Shown: piece after piece, positions 52,802-61,985 of the stretch
How positions within the stretch are numbered: position 1 is the first letter of the stretch
Layout of the letters: each line of letters starts with the position of its first letter
NCBI RefSeq assembly: GCF_947496855.1
Contig: NZ_CANMED010000006.1
Coordinates: forward strand, 310,001-374,000
From: an uncultured Aquimarina sp.
GTDB lineage: Bacteria > Bacteroidota > Bacteroidia > Flavobacteriales > Flavobacteriaceae
Direction of reading: 5' to 3'
DNA: 64,000 nt
The notes under the pieces: generated by a model
The model's database searches: none
What the model was told of the DNA's origin: nothing
The model's input: the letters and a program-made list of their open reading frames with translations, nothing else
Program-made: the position numbers and the translations under genes

Positions 52802-53677
52802 ATGTTACGTATAGACCCTTTAGAAGTTTCCACAGGAAAATTACACGGAATGATGTTAGGAGCTATTGGACCAAGACCAATAGCATTTGCTAGCACTATC
52901 GATAAGGAAGGTAAACCTAATCTTTCACCTTTCAGTTTTTTTAATGTATTTAGTGCTAATCCACCGATTCTTATTTTTTCTCCAGCTAGAAGAGTTAGAG
53001 ATAATACTATTAAGCATACACTAGAGAATGCAATAGCCACTAAGGAGGTTGTTATAAATGTTGTTAATTATGATATAGTGCAGCAAATGTCTTTATCTAG
53101 CACTGAGTATCCAGAAGGAATTAATGAGTTTGATAAAGCTGGTTTAACTATGGTAGCCTCAGAAAAGATAAAATCTTTTAGAGTTGCTGAAGCTCCAGTG
53201 CAATTTGAGTGCAAAGTAAATCAAGTGGTTCCAATGGGAGAAGAAGGAGGAGCCGGAAACCTTATTATTTGCGAGGTATTACTGATGCATGTCAAAGAAG
53301 AGGTGCTTGATAACGACGGTAAGATTGATCAATATAAAATTGATCAAGTTGCTCGCATGGGAGGGAACTGGTACACAAGAGCGAATATGGGCATGTTCGA
53401 AGTTCCAAAACCATTAAGTGCTATTGGAATTGGTGTCGACTCTTTGCCCGAAAGTGTAAAAAACAGCATGATTTTTACAGGAAATGATCTAGGTAAGTTG
53501 GCTAATGTGGAAAGAATACCTACAAATACCGAGGTCCAAGATTTTGTTAATAACAATAGTGATATTAAGGATAAAATTCAGGATGTTAACCTAATAGAAA
53601 TTCATAAATTTGCACAGCAGTATTTGGATAAGGATGATATTAATACTGCTTGGAATATTTTAGCAGCAATACAATAA
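52802..53677 (+). CDS. Flavin reductase-like (FMN-binding) family protein
   Basis: A 291-residue protein with the split-barrel FMN-binding fold: MMLGAIGPRPIAFASTIDKEG, NLSPFSFFNVFSANPPILIF, and DNTIKHTLENAIATKEVVINVV. Such proteins reduce or bind FMN; the electron acceptor is unknown. The C-terminal ~85 residues carry an extra helical part. The DUF3127 gene starts eight bases later. Confidence 0.88.
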   Translation: MLRIDPLEVSTGKLHGMMLGAIGPRPIAFASTIDKEGKPNLSPFSFFNVFSANPPILIFSPARRVRDNTIKHTLENAIATKEVVINVVNYDIVQQMSLSSTEYPEGINEFDKAGLTMVASEKIKSFRVAEAPVQFECKVNQVVPMGEEGGAGNLIICEVLLMHVKEEVLDNDGKIDQYKIDQVARMGGNWYTRANMGMFEVPKPLSAIGIGVDSLPESVKNSMIFTGNDLGKLANVERIPTNTEVQDFVNNNSDIKDKIQDVNLIEIHKFAQQYLDKDDINTAWNILAAIQ

Positions 53678-53685
53678 TTAAAAAG

Positions 53686-54060
53686 ATGGAAGTACAAGGT
53701 AAAGTAAAGATGGTCGGTGAAACGCAAACTTTTGGAAACAATGGTTTCAGAAAACGTGAGGTAGTGGTTACTACAGAAGAACAATACCCACAGCATATAA
53801 TGGTAGAATTTGTTCAGGATAAATGTGACTTATTAAACACCTTTCAGGTGGGTCAGGATGTAAAGATAAGTATTAATTTACGTGGTCGCGAGTGGGTAAA
53901 TCCACAAGGAGAGACTAAATATTTTAATTCGATCCAAGGATGGAGAATTGAGAATTTACAAGCAGCAGCTCCTTCGGCAGGGGCTCCGATGCCTCCTGCT
54001 GATGCATTTGAACCTGCAACAAACCTTACAGAAGAAGATCATGATGATTTACCATTTTAG
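53686..54060 (+). CDS. DUF3127 protein with an SSB-like acidic tail
   Basis: A 124-residue small protein. Its core (EVQGKVKMVGETQTFGNNGF, RKREVVVTTEEQYPQHIMVE, INLRGREWVNPQGETKYFNS) is the DUF3127 domain, which looks like an OB fold. It ends EEDHDDLPF after an Ala/Pro-rich linker, the same tip as the ssb product in this window (EEDDLPF). That suggests binding to nucleic acid and to SSB-interacting proteins, by inference. It is probably co-transcribed with the flavin reductase-like gene. Confidence 0.87.
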   Translation: MEVQGKVKMVGETQTFGNNGFRKREVVVTTEEQYPQHIMVEFVQDKCDLLNTFQVGQDVKISINLRGREWVNPQGETKYFNSIQGWRIENLQAAAPSAGAPMPPADAFEPATNLTEEDHDDLPF

Positions 54061-54132
54061 GTAAATCAATGTTATAGATATTACGCTAGTCCTTTGATAG
54101 ACTTAGGATGAGACCTGTCGAAGTATAAAGTA

Positions 54133-54161
54133 AAAAGTCCGATACATTGTATCGGACTTTT
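54133..54161 (+). terminator. Intrinsic terminator
   Basis: A perfect 13-bp stem (AAAAGTCCGATAC and complement, 3-base loop) ends in a T-run after the DUF3127 gene. Confidence 0.85.
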
Positions 54162-54316
54162 CATATTGTGGTTTTAGGTTAACCTTTTAATAAAACTCAA
54201 AAAAGCAATGATGAACAAAATTTATCTTAAAAGGTTATAACAAATATTGTGATTTTTTTGGTTAATTCAAACAACTAATTGATATTTAACGTTGTAGAAA
54301 CATATAGAATTCTGTT

Positions 54317-54955
54317 TTGTATATACTTAATCATTCCATAGACTTTCCGATAGTTTCTGACGCCAATGAGGATGGGTTGTTGGCACTAGGAGGAGATCTT
54401 TCTATTCCTAGATTACTAAATGCATATCATAACGGAATTTTTCCTTGGTATGATGAAGATCAACCTATTTTATGGTTTAGTCCTGATCCAAGAATGGTAC
54501 TTTTTCCCGGAGATCTTAAAATAAGTAAAAGCATGCGACAGTTGTTTCGTAAAAACCGTTTCGAAATTACTTTTAATAAGGATTTTAAACAAGTTATTGA
54601 TAACTGTGCTAGTATAAGTCGCTCTGATCAATTTGGTACTTGGATCACATCAGACATGCAAGAAGCATACATACAACTTCATAAAATGGGATATGCTATT
54701 TCTGTAGAAGTATGGGAAAACGAAGTAATTGTAGGAGGTTTATATGGAATATGGCTGGAGAATAAGAAGATGTTTTGTGGGGAGAGTATGTTTTCTAAAG
54801 TAAGTAATGCTTCTAAATATGGGTTTATTAAATTAGTTGAAAACTTAAAAGAAAAAGGAGTAAAATTGATAGATTGTCAGGTTTACACCGATCATTTGGC
54901 TAGTTTAGGAGCAAAAGAAATTTCCAGAGATACTTTTATGGAATTTTTAAAGTAG
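54317..54955 (+). CDS. aat: Leucyl/phenylalanyl-tRNA-protein transferase
   Basis: Aat adds Leu or Phe to proteins with N-terminal Lys/Arg and so marks them for ClpS-ClpAP degradation. The 212-residue protein shows EDGLLALGGDLSIPRLLNAY, GIFPWYDEDQPILWFSPDPR, and GLYGIWLENKKMFCGESMFS. The start is probably TTG 54317, because the family begins about here (YILNHSIDFP) and no ATG is near. Confidence 0.93.
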   Translation: MYILNHSIDFPIVSDANEDGLLALGGDLSIPRLLNAYHNGIFPWYDEDQPILWFSPDPRMVLFPGDLKISKSMRQLFRKNRFEITFNKDFKQVIDNCASISRSDQFGTWITSDMQEAYIQLHKMGYAISVEVWENEVIVGGLYGIWLENKKMFCGESMFSKVSNASKYGFIKLVENLKEKGVKLIDCQVYTDHLASLGAKEISRDTFMEFLK

Positions 54956-55029
54956 TTTTATACATAATAAACAAGTTTAGAACAAGCCTCGGAGAATTAG
55001 ACCCTCAATGAGTGTTAAATTTATCATCA

Positions 55030-55683
55030 ATGATTATTCACAACCTCGAAACCGAAAACTCTATTTTAAATCAATTTATTAGCGAGATAAGAGATAGTGG
55101 CATACAAAAAGATACTATGCGTTTTAGAAGAAATATAGAACGTATTGGAGAGGTTTTGGGTTATGAATTAAGCAAAACATTAGAATATACTTCAAAAACG
55201 ATCAAGACACCTTTAGGGACTAAGGAAATTTCAGTACCAGAGAAAGGGTTGGTACTTTGTTCTATTTTGCGAGCAGGTTTGCCATTACATCAGGGACTTC
55301 TTAATTATTTTGATACCGCAGAAAATGCTTTTATTTCAGCATATAGAAATCATCCTAAGGGTAAAGATGATTTTGAAGTCGTTGTCAATTATTTAGCATC
55401 ACCTTCTTTAGAGAATAAAACACTGTTGTTGGCAGATCCTATGCTTGCCACAGGGAAAACTTTGGAAAATACAATTAATGCTATGAAAAACCATGGAGAA
55501 CCCAAACAGATTCACATAATTTCTGTGATTGGTTCTGCTGAAGGGGTGGAGTATATTAAGGATGTTTTTCCTGAAAACACCCATCTTTGGATAGCGGCTA
55601 TTGATAAGGAATTAAGTAACAGAGGTTATATAATCCCTGGCCTTGGAGATTCGGGTGATTTGTCTTTTGGAAAAAAATTATGA
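55030..55683 (+). CDS. upp: Uracil phosphoribosyltransferase
   Basis: Upp converts uracil and PRPP to UMP in pyrimidine salvage. The 217-residue protein has TMRFRRNIERIGEVLGYELS, ILRAGLPLHQGLL, the PRPP loop DPMLATGKTLE and the C-terminal IPGLGDSGDLSFG. ATG 55030 is chosen over 55012 since the family starts with MIIHNL-type sequence. Confidence 0.94.
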   Translation: MIIHNLETENSILNQFISEIRDSGIQKDTMRFRRNIERIGEVLGYELSKTLEYTSKTIKTPLGTKEISVPEKGLVLCSILRAGLPLHQGLLNYFDTAENAFISAYRNHPKGKDDFEVVVNYLASPSLENKTLLLADPMLATGKTLENTINAMKNHGEPKQIHIISVIGSAEGVEYIKDVFPENTHLWIAAIDKELSNRGYIIPGLGDSGDLSFGKKL

Positions 55684-55692
55684 CATAAAGAG

Positions 55693-56097
55693 TTATCCTG
55701 TATAGTTTTGAGATAATTTTTTAAGAACCTCAATGGTTTTTTCACCATCTTTTTTATGAACAAATATATGATCATGATAATATCCTGCAATCACGTTGCA
55801 ACTGATTTCATTTACTGCTAGTTCTGTAGAGAATATTGCAGTAAGACCAACCGCATCAAGTGAAGAATGTATTTTTAATGTTATCCAAGATGCAATATAT
55901 TCATATTTCAAGTTAAGGTTATCGGCTTTTGTGCGTTCTAGAATAATTGTAATACCTTCTTTTTCTTTAAATTCACATATAATATCTTTCCTGGGTATAG
56001 TATCTGATGTTTTAACTGTAGTAAAGACATATTCTCCAAGCTGTAACTCTGGAGTCATTTTTTGGATTAGAGTTGCCAAATTCTTTTCGCCAGCCAT
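55693..56097 (-). CDS. ACT domain-containing protein
   Basis: A 134-residue protein of the double-ACT type (DUF2241/ACT_7-like): AGEKNLATLIQKMTPELQLG, then SLDAVGLTAIFSTELAVNEI and YYHDHIFVHKKDGEKTIEVL. ACT domains bind amino acids. It starts two bases after the stop codon of tag on the same strand, so they form an operon. Confidence 0.86.
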   Translation of the reverse strand: MAGEKNLATLIQKMTPELQLGEYVFTTVKTSDTIPRKDIICEFKEKEGITIILERTKADNLNLKYEYIASWITLKIHSSLDAVGLTAIFSTELAVNEISCNVIAGYYHDHIFVHKKDGEKTIEVLKKLSQNYTG

Positions 56098-56099
56098 AT

Positions 56100-56663
56100 T
56101 TACACTTCTTTATACCTGAAACAATTTACCGTATGATCGTTTACCATACCAATAGCTTGCATAAATGCATAGATTACTGTAGATCCCACGAATTTAAAAC
56201 CTCTTTTTTTTAAATCTTTACTAAGTAAATCTGATATTTCTGTAGTTGCAGGACAATCTTTATGATGTTTCCAAGTATTTACAATAGGTTTTCCATTCAC
56301 AAAATTCCAGATATAAGAGTCAAAACTTCCAAATTCTTCTTGAATTTTCATAAAATTTTGTGCGTTGCTGATCGCAGAATTAACTTTGAGTTTATTTCTG
56401 ATGATACCAGCGTTTTGTAACAATTCTTCTTTCTTGGTATCATTGTATTGGGCAACAATTTTGTAATCAAAATTATCAAAAGCTAGTCTAAAGTTTTCTC
56501 GTTTTCTAAGAATTGTAATCCAACTCAATCCAGCCTGAAAAGTTTCCAAAATGAGGAATTCAAACAAAAGACGCTCATCATGCAATGGCACTCCCCATTC
56601 ATTATCGTGGTAAGATTCATATAAAGAATCACCAATACACCATCCACATTTATGTTTTTCCAT
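56100..56663 (-). CDS. tag: DNA-3-methyladenine glycosylase I
   Basis: Tag removes 3-methyladenine from DNA. The 187-residue protein shows CGWCIGDSLYESYHDNEWGV, LLFEFLILETFQAGLSWITI, and the zinc-binding region at both ends (C4/H17 type and MVNDHTVNCFRY). It is upstream of the ACT gene in the same operon. Confidence 0.95.
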   Translation of the reverse strand: MEKHKCGWCIGDSLYESYHDNEWGVPLHDERLLFEFLILETFQAGLSWITILRKRENFRLAFDNFDYKIVAQYNDTKKEELLQNAGIIRNKLKVNSAISNAQNFMKIQEEFGSFDSYIWNFVNGKPIVNTWKHHKDCPATTEISDLLSKDLKKRGFKFVGSTVIYAFMQAIGMVNDHTVNCFRYKEV

Positions 56664-56701
56664 AAAAGTAATTTCTAGTAGATTTACTTTTTAAAAATAA
56701 A

Positions 56702-57370
56702 CTATTTTGATGTATCTATAGGATTCGAGTGTAGTTTGTTTTTATATTTTTCATTTATTTTCCTGATCCAATAAGCTATATAGATTCCTCCTGCAATTCC
56801 CGGAATGAACCAGCCATAAAAACTAGGAAAAAATTGATTCACAACTACAAATGCAGTTGCAGCAGAAATATAACCACCAATCATATTTCCAAGATGGAGC
56901 TTTAACCACTTGCTTTTTAGTTTTTCAGGATAAGTATATAACCTTAAGTTTATCAAGGAAAATATAAATCCTATAACTCCAAAGACGAGGAGTACTATAT
57001 TGATAATAGGATAATTTATTAAAGCATATATAATCATGCCTATAGAAGTAAATAGCATAATTGAAGAAATGAGTTTATCAATTTTTAGATTGGGATTGTT
57101 TTTTTTGAAATGTAGAGCTCTATATCCGGTAATAATAAAATAAGAGCTAAATATACCTATAGCAAACAGAAAAGGGCTCTCATGGTTTGGTAGAAAAGCT
57201 ATTATCATCGCGGAGACTGCAGAAGAAAGCATCGTATAGTAGAACAGTACCCCGGCTTTTTTATGAGTATTGTTTCCTTTTTTAACAATTAAAGATACCA
57301 GCCCGGATAGTAAAGCTATTCCTCCTAATCCAGCGTGTATATAAATGAATACAGTAATAATTGATTCCAT
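56702..57370 (-). CDS. DUF2306-like membrane protein
   Basis: A 222-residue integral membrane protein with about seven helices. IYIHAGLGGIALLSGLVSLI, NNTHKKAGVLFYYTMLSSAV and LKLHLGNMIGGYISAATAFV match the DUF2306 pattern of conserved His residues in helices, which suggests haem or metal binding but is unproven. It starts 38 bases upstream of tag, probably the same transcript. Confidence 0.75.
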   Translation of the reverse strand: MESIITVFIYIHAGLGGIALLSGLVSLIVKKGNNTHKKAGVLFYYTMLSSAVSAMIIAFLPNHESPFLFAIGIFSSYFIITGYRALHFKKNNPNLKIDKLISSIMLFTSIGMIIYALINYPIINIVLLVFGVIGFIFSLINLRLYTYPEKLKSKWLKLHLGNMIGGYISAATAFVVVNQFFPSFYGWFIPGIAGGIYIAYWIRKINEKYKNKLHSNPIDTSK

Positions 57371-57563
57371 AAATTATAGTGTGTGTGATATTTACATCAA
57401 AGATGTGTGTTATAATTTCGCAACTAAATATAATCTTACTAAAATGAAGAAAATAGTAGATGAATTGTATTTTTGATATTTTATTTCCTTATTCACTTGA
57501 ACATAGAGATATGTAAGTTTTAAGAATATATATCGTCCTATACAATGAGATATAAATAAAATT

Positions 57564-58175
57564 ATGGAAACAACTACGATGACTATAAATGAATTAATAG
57601 AAAAAGGAATAAGTAATTCATATTCCTATAAAGAATATAGAAATACTGTAAGTAACTTAGTATCTGAAGGAAAATCTACAGGAAATGAACAATCAGAATC
57701 GCTTACCAACTATAGTATGCTGAATGATCGCAGAATGAAACGTTTGGATAAAACGTTAAAAATTAATGAATCTATTGCAGAAAATTTTTCTAGTGCGACT
57801 ACTAGTATTACGTGGTTAGTATTAACAGAAGGTTGGTGTGGTGATGCTGCACAGTCGTTACCAGTTATTAACAAGCTTTCTGAAATGAATGAAGGTATTG
57901 ATTTAAGAATTTTATCCAGAGATTTGCATGATGAGTTGATGAATAATTTTCTTACGAATGGAGGAAAGGCAATTCCAAAATTAATAGCATATAATAAAGA
58001 AACTCAGGAAGTAGTGAATACTTGGGGACCAAGACCTTCTATTGCTACGAAAATGGTAAACGACTATAAAGAAGCACATGGTGGTTTAGATGCAGAGTTC
58101 AAACAAGATCTACAGGTTTGGTATAATAAAGATAAAGGAAATAATATCGCTGAAGACCTGGTAAAACTAATATAA
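57564..58175 (+). CDS. Thioredoxin-family protein with a single active-site Cys
   Basis: A 203-residue cytoplasmic protein. The thioredoxin-like core has WLVLTEGWCGDAAQSLPVIN, where the usual CxxC is reduced to C-G-D-A, so it cannot form the normal disulfide. The later cis-Pro region is GGKAIPKLIAYNKETQEVVN. Similar WCGDA proteins are frequent in Bacteroidetes and Firmicutes; the function is unknown. It is convergent with the TonB-like gene with only two bases between. Confidence 0.88.
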   Translation: METTTMTINELIEKGISNSYSYKEYRNTVSNLVSEGKSTGNEQSESLTNYSMLNDRRMKRLDKTLKINESIAENFSSATTSITWLVLTEGWCGDAAQSLPVINKLSEMNEGIDLRILSRDLHDELMNNFLTNGGKAIPKLIAYNKETQEVVNTWGPRPSIATKMVNDYKEAHGGLDAEFKQDLQVWYNKDKGNNIAEDLVKLI

Positions 58176-58177
58176 AG

Positions 58178-58882
58178 TTAACCTCCGTAATTAAAATAAT
58201 ACGTGATATAACCTTTTTGTTCTTTTAGTTCCGAAGACGAAAATAATGCATCTTGTGCATAGTCTAAAGCATTATCAAAAAGGCACTCGTTTCTGGTTGA
58301 GGATTTCTTTTTGTCAATCTTAGCATCAATGACATAACCATTCTGATTTACTTCGATTTTCACCACTACTTTTCCGCTTCCGTTACAGGTGTAAATAGGA
58401 TTTGGGATATCTTTCTTCTCTCTTCCTTTTAATGTAAAAGTAACAGAGCTATTTCTATTATTAACTTCTTCAGGTATTGGTTTTTCTTCTTTTTTATCCT
58501 CTGGGACTTCTTCGGTAGTAATGTCTTCGTTGATAGCTTCTTGACCTTCTGTTAGTTGTTCGTTGTTAGAGGTTTCTTCTGTTGTTTCTTCTGTCTCTGT
58601 AAGAGATTTTATTCTTTGTTCAAAATCTTCTGAATCCTCAAAATCTTCATTAAATGCGTCATGAGTTCTTTTAGAAGCAATCAATTCACGTTCTTCTTCT
58701 GGTGTCGCTTCGGGTTCTTCTTCCCTAGTAAGTTCCTCCATGAGTTCTTCCGGAATTTCCATCATAATCTCGGATTGCTGTTTTTTCTTGTTCACCATAT
58801 TGATATTATAGAGTGACAACACAAAAATACCCATTAGCATGGATGTAATAATTAAAGCCTTATGTTTTTCTATAAATTCCAT
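58178..58882 (-). CDS. TonB-like C-terminal domain protein
   Basis: A 234-residue protein with one N-terminal membrane helix (about 10-27), a long acidic Glu/Thr/Pro-rich region (about 40-150) and a C-terminal domain (about 160-234: NPIYTCNGSGKVVVKIEVNQ, then GYVIDAKID). This layout is that of TonB-type energy transducers, but the linker is acidic, whereas true TonB has a Pro/Lys-rich linker, so it may instead serve envelope structure. It lies downstream of truB on the same strand. Confidence 0.75.
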   Translation of the reverse strand: MEFIEKHKALIITSMLMGIFVLSLYNINMVNKKKQQSEIMMEIPEELMEELTREEEPEATPEEERELIASKRTHDAFNEDFEDSEDFEQRIKSLTETEETTEETSNNEQLTEGQEAINEDITTEEVPEDKKEEKPIPEEVNNRNSSVTFTLKGREKKDIPNPIYTCNGSGKVVVKIEVNQNGYVIDAKIDKKKSSTRNECLFDNALDYAQDALFSSSELKEQKGYITYYFNYGG

Positions 58883-58915
58883 AGGTATCTATAACTTCTT
58901 TTTTTCTACAATATT

Positions 58916-59623
58916 TTATGTAGTTTCGATTTCGGTGTGCAACTGATTTTCAAATACTTCCGGACTAATTGCATCGTCCACAGAGAATTCTCCTATTTTC
59001 GTTCTTCTTAAAACACTTAAGTGACCTCCACTCTGTAATGCTTTGCCAAAATCATGTGCTAATGATCTAATGTAAGTTCCTTTTTCACAAACTACTCTAA
59101 AATCAACTTCAGGTAATTCGACTCTAGTAATTTCGAACGTTGAAATGGTGATTTTTCTTACAGATATTTCTACCTCTTCGCCTTGACGAGCATATTCGTA
59201 TAATCGTTTTCCATTTTTTTTTAAAGCTGAAAAAATAGGAGGATATTGTTCAATCTCACCAATAAATTGCTTGGTGGTTGTTTTTATAACCTCTTCAGAA
59301 ATATGATCAATAGGAAAAGTCTCATCGATTTCTGTTTCTAGATCATATGAAGGAGTAGTTGCTCCTAATGTAATGGTTCCTGTATATTCTTTAATCTGTC
59401 CCATAAATTCTTGTATACGTTTTGTGAATTTACCGGTACAGATAATAAGCAATCCAGAAGCAAGAGGGTCTAATGTTCCTGCATGTCCTACTTTTATTTT
59501 TTTTATTGCAAAATTTCTACGAATGAGCCAACGTAGTTTGTTAACAACCTGAAAGGATGTCCATTGTAGAGGTTTATCGATCAAAAGAATTTGACCGTCT
59601 TTATAATCTTGTTCGGTTAGCAT
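58916..59623 (-). CDS. truB: tRNA pseudouridine-55 synthase
   Basis: TruB makes pseudouridine 55 in tRNA. The 235-residue protein has GQILLIDKPLQWTSFQVVNK, KVGHAGTLDPLASGLLIICTG with the catalytic Asp, and EKGTYIRSLAHDFGKAL. It lies 9 bases from uppP in an operon with DUF3098 and ftsX. Confidence 0.96.
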   Translation of the reverse strand: MLTEQDYKDGQILLIDKPLQWTSFQVVNKLRWLIRRNFAIKKIKVGHAGTLDPLASGLLIICTGKFTKRIQEFMGQIKEYTGTITLGATTPSYDLETEIDETFPIDHISEEVIKTTTKQFIGEIEQYPPIFSALKKNGKRLYEYARQGEEVEISVRKITISTFEITRVELPEVDFRVVCEKGTYIRSLAHDFGKALQSGGHLSVLRRTKIGEFSVDDAISPEVFENQLHTEIETT

Positions 59624-59632
59624 TATTGGGGA

Positions 59633-60427
59633 CTATTTAATAAAACCAAAGATGATGGCAATAACGCCAACAACAATACAATATAAGGCAAAATATGATA
59701 ATTTACTCTTTTTTACTAAGGAAATCATCCAAGTACAGGCAAAAAGACCTGAAATAAATGCAGCAATAAACCCCAGAATCAAAGGTGTACCGCTTCCTGT
59801 AGAAATAGTAAAGTCTCCACTTAAAAGGTCTTTACCAATTTTACCAAAAATTAAAGGAATTACCATTAGGAATGAAAAACGGGCCGCTTTGGTCTTGTCA
59901 TTTCCTAGTAGTACAGATGTAGAAATAGTAGCACCACTTCTCGAAATTCCGGGTAACATAGCTATTGCTTGAGCAATTCCGATAACAAATGCATTAGAAG
60001 TCGTAACTATTTTTGCTGTATTTTTTGCTTTGTCCGCTAGCCATAGTAAAACAGCAGTTATAATTAGCATAAAACCTACAAACATGATGTTTCCACCAAA
60101 AAGTTGCTCTAATTGTTCTTCAAAAAATAAACCAATAAGAACAGCAGGAATCATGGAAACGATAATTCTTAAAGAGAACATGGTTTCATCATTTTTTTTG
60201 AATTTCAGAAGCCCTTTAATAATCTCCCAGATATCTTTTCTGAAGACTACTATAGTGCTAAGTGCTGTTGCAAAATGTAAAATAACTGTAAAAAGTAGTG
60301 ATTCTTCAGGTACACTTTTGTCCCCTAGAATAGCTTTTCCTAGCTCTAGATGACCACTAGAGGAAACTGGCAAAAACTCTGTAAGTCCTTGAATAATACC
60401 TAAAATAATTGCATCAATAATCTCCAT
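59633..60427 (-). CDS. uppP: Undecaprenyl-diphosphatase
   Basis: UppP recycles undecaprenyl pyrophosphate for peptidoglycan synthesis. The 264-residue membrane protein has the two family motifs GLTEFLPVSSSGHLEL (Glu-rich) and LPGISRSGATIS with the catalytic Arg/Ser. It lies between DUF3098 and truB. Confidence 0.96.
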   Translation of the reverse strand: MEIIDAIILGIIQGLTEFLPVSSSGHLELGKAILGDKSVPEESLLFTVILHFATALSTIVVFRKDIWEIIKGLLKFKKNDETMFSLRIIVSMIPAVLIGLFFEEQLEQLFGGNIMFVGFMLIITAVLLWLADKAKNTAKIVTTSNAFVIGIAQAIAMLPGISRSGATISTSVLLGNDKTKAARFSFLMVIPLIFGKIGKDLLSGDFTISTGSGTPLILGFIAAFISGLFACTWMISLVKKSKLSYFALYCIVVGVIAIIFGFIK

Positions 60428-60486
60428 AAAGAAGTATTTCTAAAATTCGATGCAAATATATAATTACCAGAAGATAAATTGTTTAA

Positions 60487-60753
60487 TTACTGATTTTTCT
60501 TCCTATCTGGGTTTAATAAAATAGCATATACTTCTATTCCAAAACCGATTAAAACAACTGTAGGTGCTAATCTAATCCTTCTAAAATTATAGATATCGGG
60601 ATTAAAGACATTAGGATCATCACTTCCTCCTCCTGCCATAAGGATAAAACCGAATGCTATCACAGCAATACCTATCGCCATTACAACATAGTTCTTTTTT
60701 CCAAAAACGAAATCTGGTTTGTGCGGTATGTTATTATTGGATTGTTTGTTCAT
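60487..60753 (-). CDS. DUF3098 membrane protein
   Basis: An 88-residue protein with two membrane helices (FGKKNYVVMAIGIAVIAFGF, APTVVLIGFGIEVYAILLNP) and a short extracellular loop (GGGSDDPNVFNPDIYNFRRI). The domain is conserved in Bacteroidetes between ftsX and uppP. ATG 60753 is taken because the 15 codons before it do not resemble the family and overlap the preceding gene. Confidence 0.88.
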   Translation of the reverse strand: MNKQSNNNIPHKPDFVFGKKNYVVMAIGIAVIAFGFILMAGGGSDDPNVFNPDIYNFRRIRLAPTVVLIGFGIEVYAILLNPDRKKNQ

Positions 60754-61147
60754 GAATGTCGTTGTTAATTTCATTAAATATAACGCGATCTCCAACAATT
60801 AATTTTGAGACATGTCCCAAAATCTTGTCGCGTGTAAATATAGTCCATCTATGTATAGGATACAAAGCAACTTTTTTATTTAGTATTTCTTTAGTTAGCT
60901 CATCTATAGTTAATCCGTATTGTAATCCACGATTAATATAATAGTAATGACTATCATTTTCTAACGTTATTACAATGTCAAAACCACTACCCTCTTCTAT
61001 TTTTATTACTTTTCCAGTAATTTCTATTACTTCGTCTGGTTGTACATTGCGTACAGGCTTAAAAGTCTGAATCATTATCCACATAAAAATAACAAATGAT
61101 ACAAAGGATATAGAAAAGAATATTTTACCAGTTTTTTGCATAATCAT
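60734..61147 (-). CDS. Hypothetical membrane-anchored protein
   Basis: A 137-residue protein with one N-terminal helix (about 7-29) and an exposed domain rich in strands (VIEITGKVIKIEEGSGFDIV, HRWTIFTRDKILGHVSKLIV). No family was recognised. It overlaps the DUF3098 gene by 20 bases and follows lgt by five bases, so it is in the same operon. Together with lgt it stands inside the ftsX-DUF3098 pair, which I recall as usually adjacent. Confidence 0.68.
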   Translation of the reverse strand: MIMQKTGKIFFSISFVSFVIFMWIMIQTFKPVRNVQPDEVIEITGKVIKIEEGSGFDIVITLENDSHYYYINRGLQYGLTIDELTKEILNKKVALYPIHRWTIFTRDKILGHVSKLIVGDRVIFNEINNDIHEQTIQ

Positions 61148-61152
61148 TAAAG

Positions 61153-61980
61153 TTAAGAAGTTGCGACCTTCTTTTTTAATATTCTAAGTGTTATTAAAAT
61201 AATTCCTACTATGATAAAAGGAATGCTTAACCATTGTCCCATATTTAATGTCATAGTATCTTCAAAAGCTACTTGATTTTCTTTAGAGAATTCAATAATG
61301 AATCTTGCCGAGAACATTAAAATTAAAAATATGCCAAAAATGACGCCGTTTTGCTCAAAGAAAATCTTCTTTTTGTTTAGATACCAGAGTGTAATAAAAA
61401 TAGTTAGAAAAGAAAAGGCTTCATATAATTGAGTTGGATGTCTGGCGATTAGATCATCCTTTACGAAAACTATTCCATAATTACTATTTGTAGGCTTTCC
61501 GTAGATTTCAGAATTCATAAAATTTCCAAAACGAATAAAGGCACACCCAATTGGGATGACAATACTCACTTTGTCCATAATCCATAAGAAGGGAGTCTTG
61601 GTCTTTATAACAAACAATGTGATAGCAATTAAAATTCCGATAGCACCACCGTGACTAGCCAGACCTGCAAAACCGGTAAATGTCCAACCATCAGAAGATA
61701 TTTTAAAAGGTAAGAAAATTTCTAACAGATGATTTGAGAAGTATGCAAAATCATAAAATAAACAATGCCCTAATCTTGCTCCAACCAAAGTGCCAATAAA
61801 TATGTAATTGGTAAGAGTATCCAGATTTTTTAATGAAATATTTTCTGAAAGAAATATCTTTTTTAGAATGGTATAACTTAACAATAATCCGATGACAAAA
61901 AATAACCCGTAATATTTTATTGGAAAAATACCAAAGAGAGTAATGATTTCTGGATCTACGTTCCAATGCAGTGGTTCCAT
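61153..61980 (-). CDS. lgt: Prolipoprotein diacylglyceryl transferase
   Basis: Lgt attaches diacylglycerol to the lipobox Cys of prolipoproteins, the first step of lipoprotein maturation. The 275-residue protein has seven helices, GARLGHCLFYDF, IRFGNFMNSEIYGKPT (Arg, Asn and Glu of the Lgt signature), RHPTQLYEA and RFIIEFSKENQ. It would act on the many lipoproteins in this window. It lies five bases after ftsX. Confidence 0.95.
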   Translation of the reverse strand: MEPLHWNVDPEIITLFGIFPIKYYGLFFVIGLLLSYTILKKIFLSENISLKNLDTLTNYIFIGTLVGARLGHCLFYDFAYFSNHLLEIFLPFKISSDGWTFTGFAGLASHGGAIGILIAITLFVIKTKTPFLWIMDKVSIVIPIGCAFIRFGNFMNSEIYGKPTNSNYGIVFVKDDLIARHPTQLYEAFSFLTIFITLWYLNKKKIFFEQNGVIFGIFLILMFSARFIIEFSKENQVAFEDTMTLNMGQWLSIPFIIVGIILITLRILKKKVATS

Positions 61981-61985
61981 AAATC

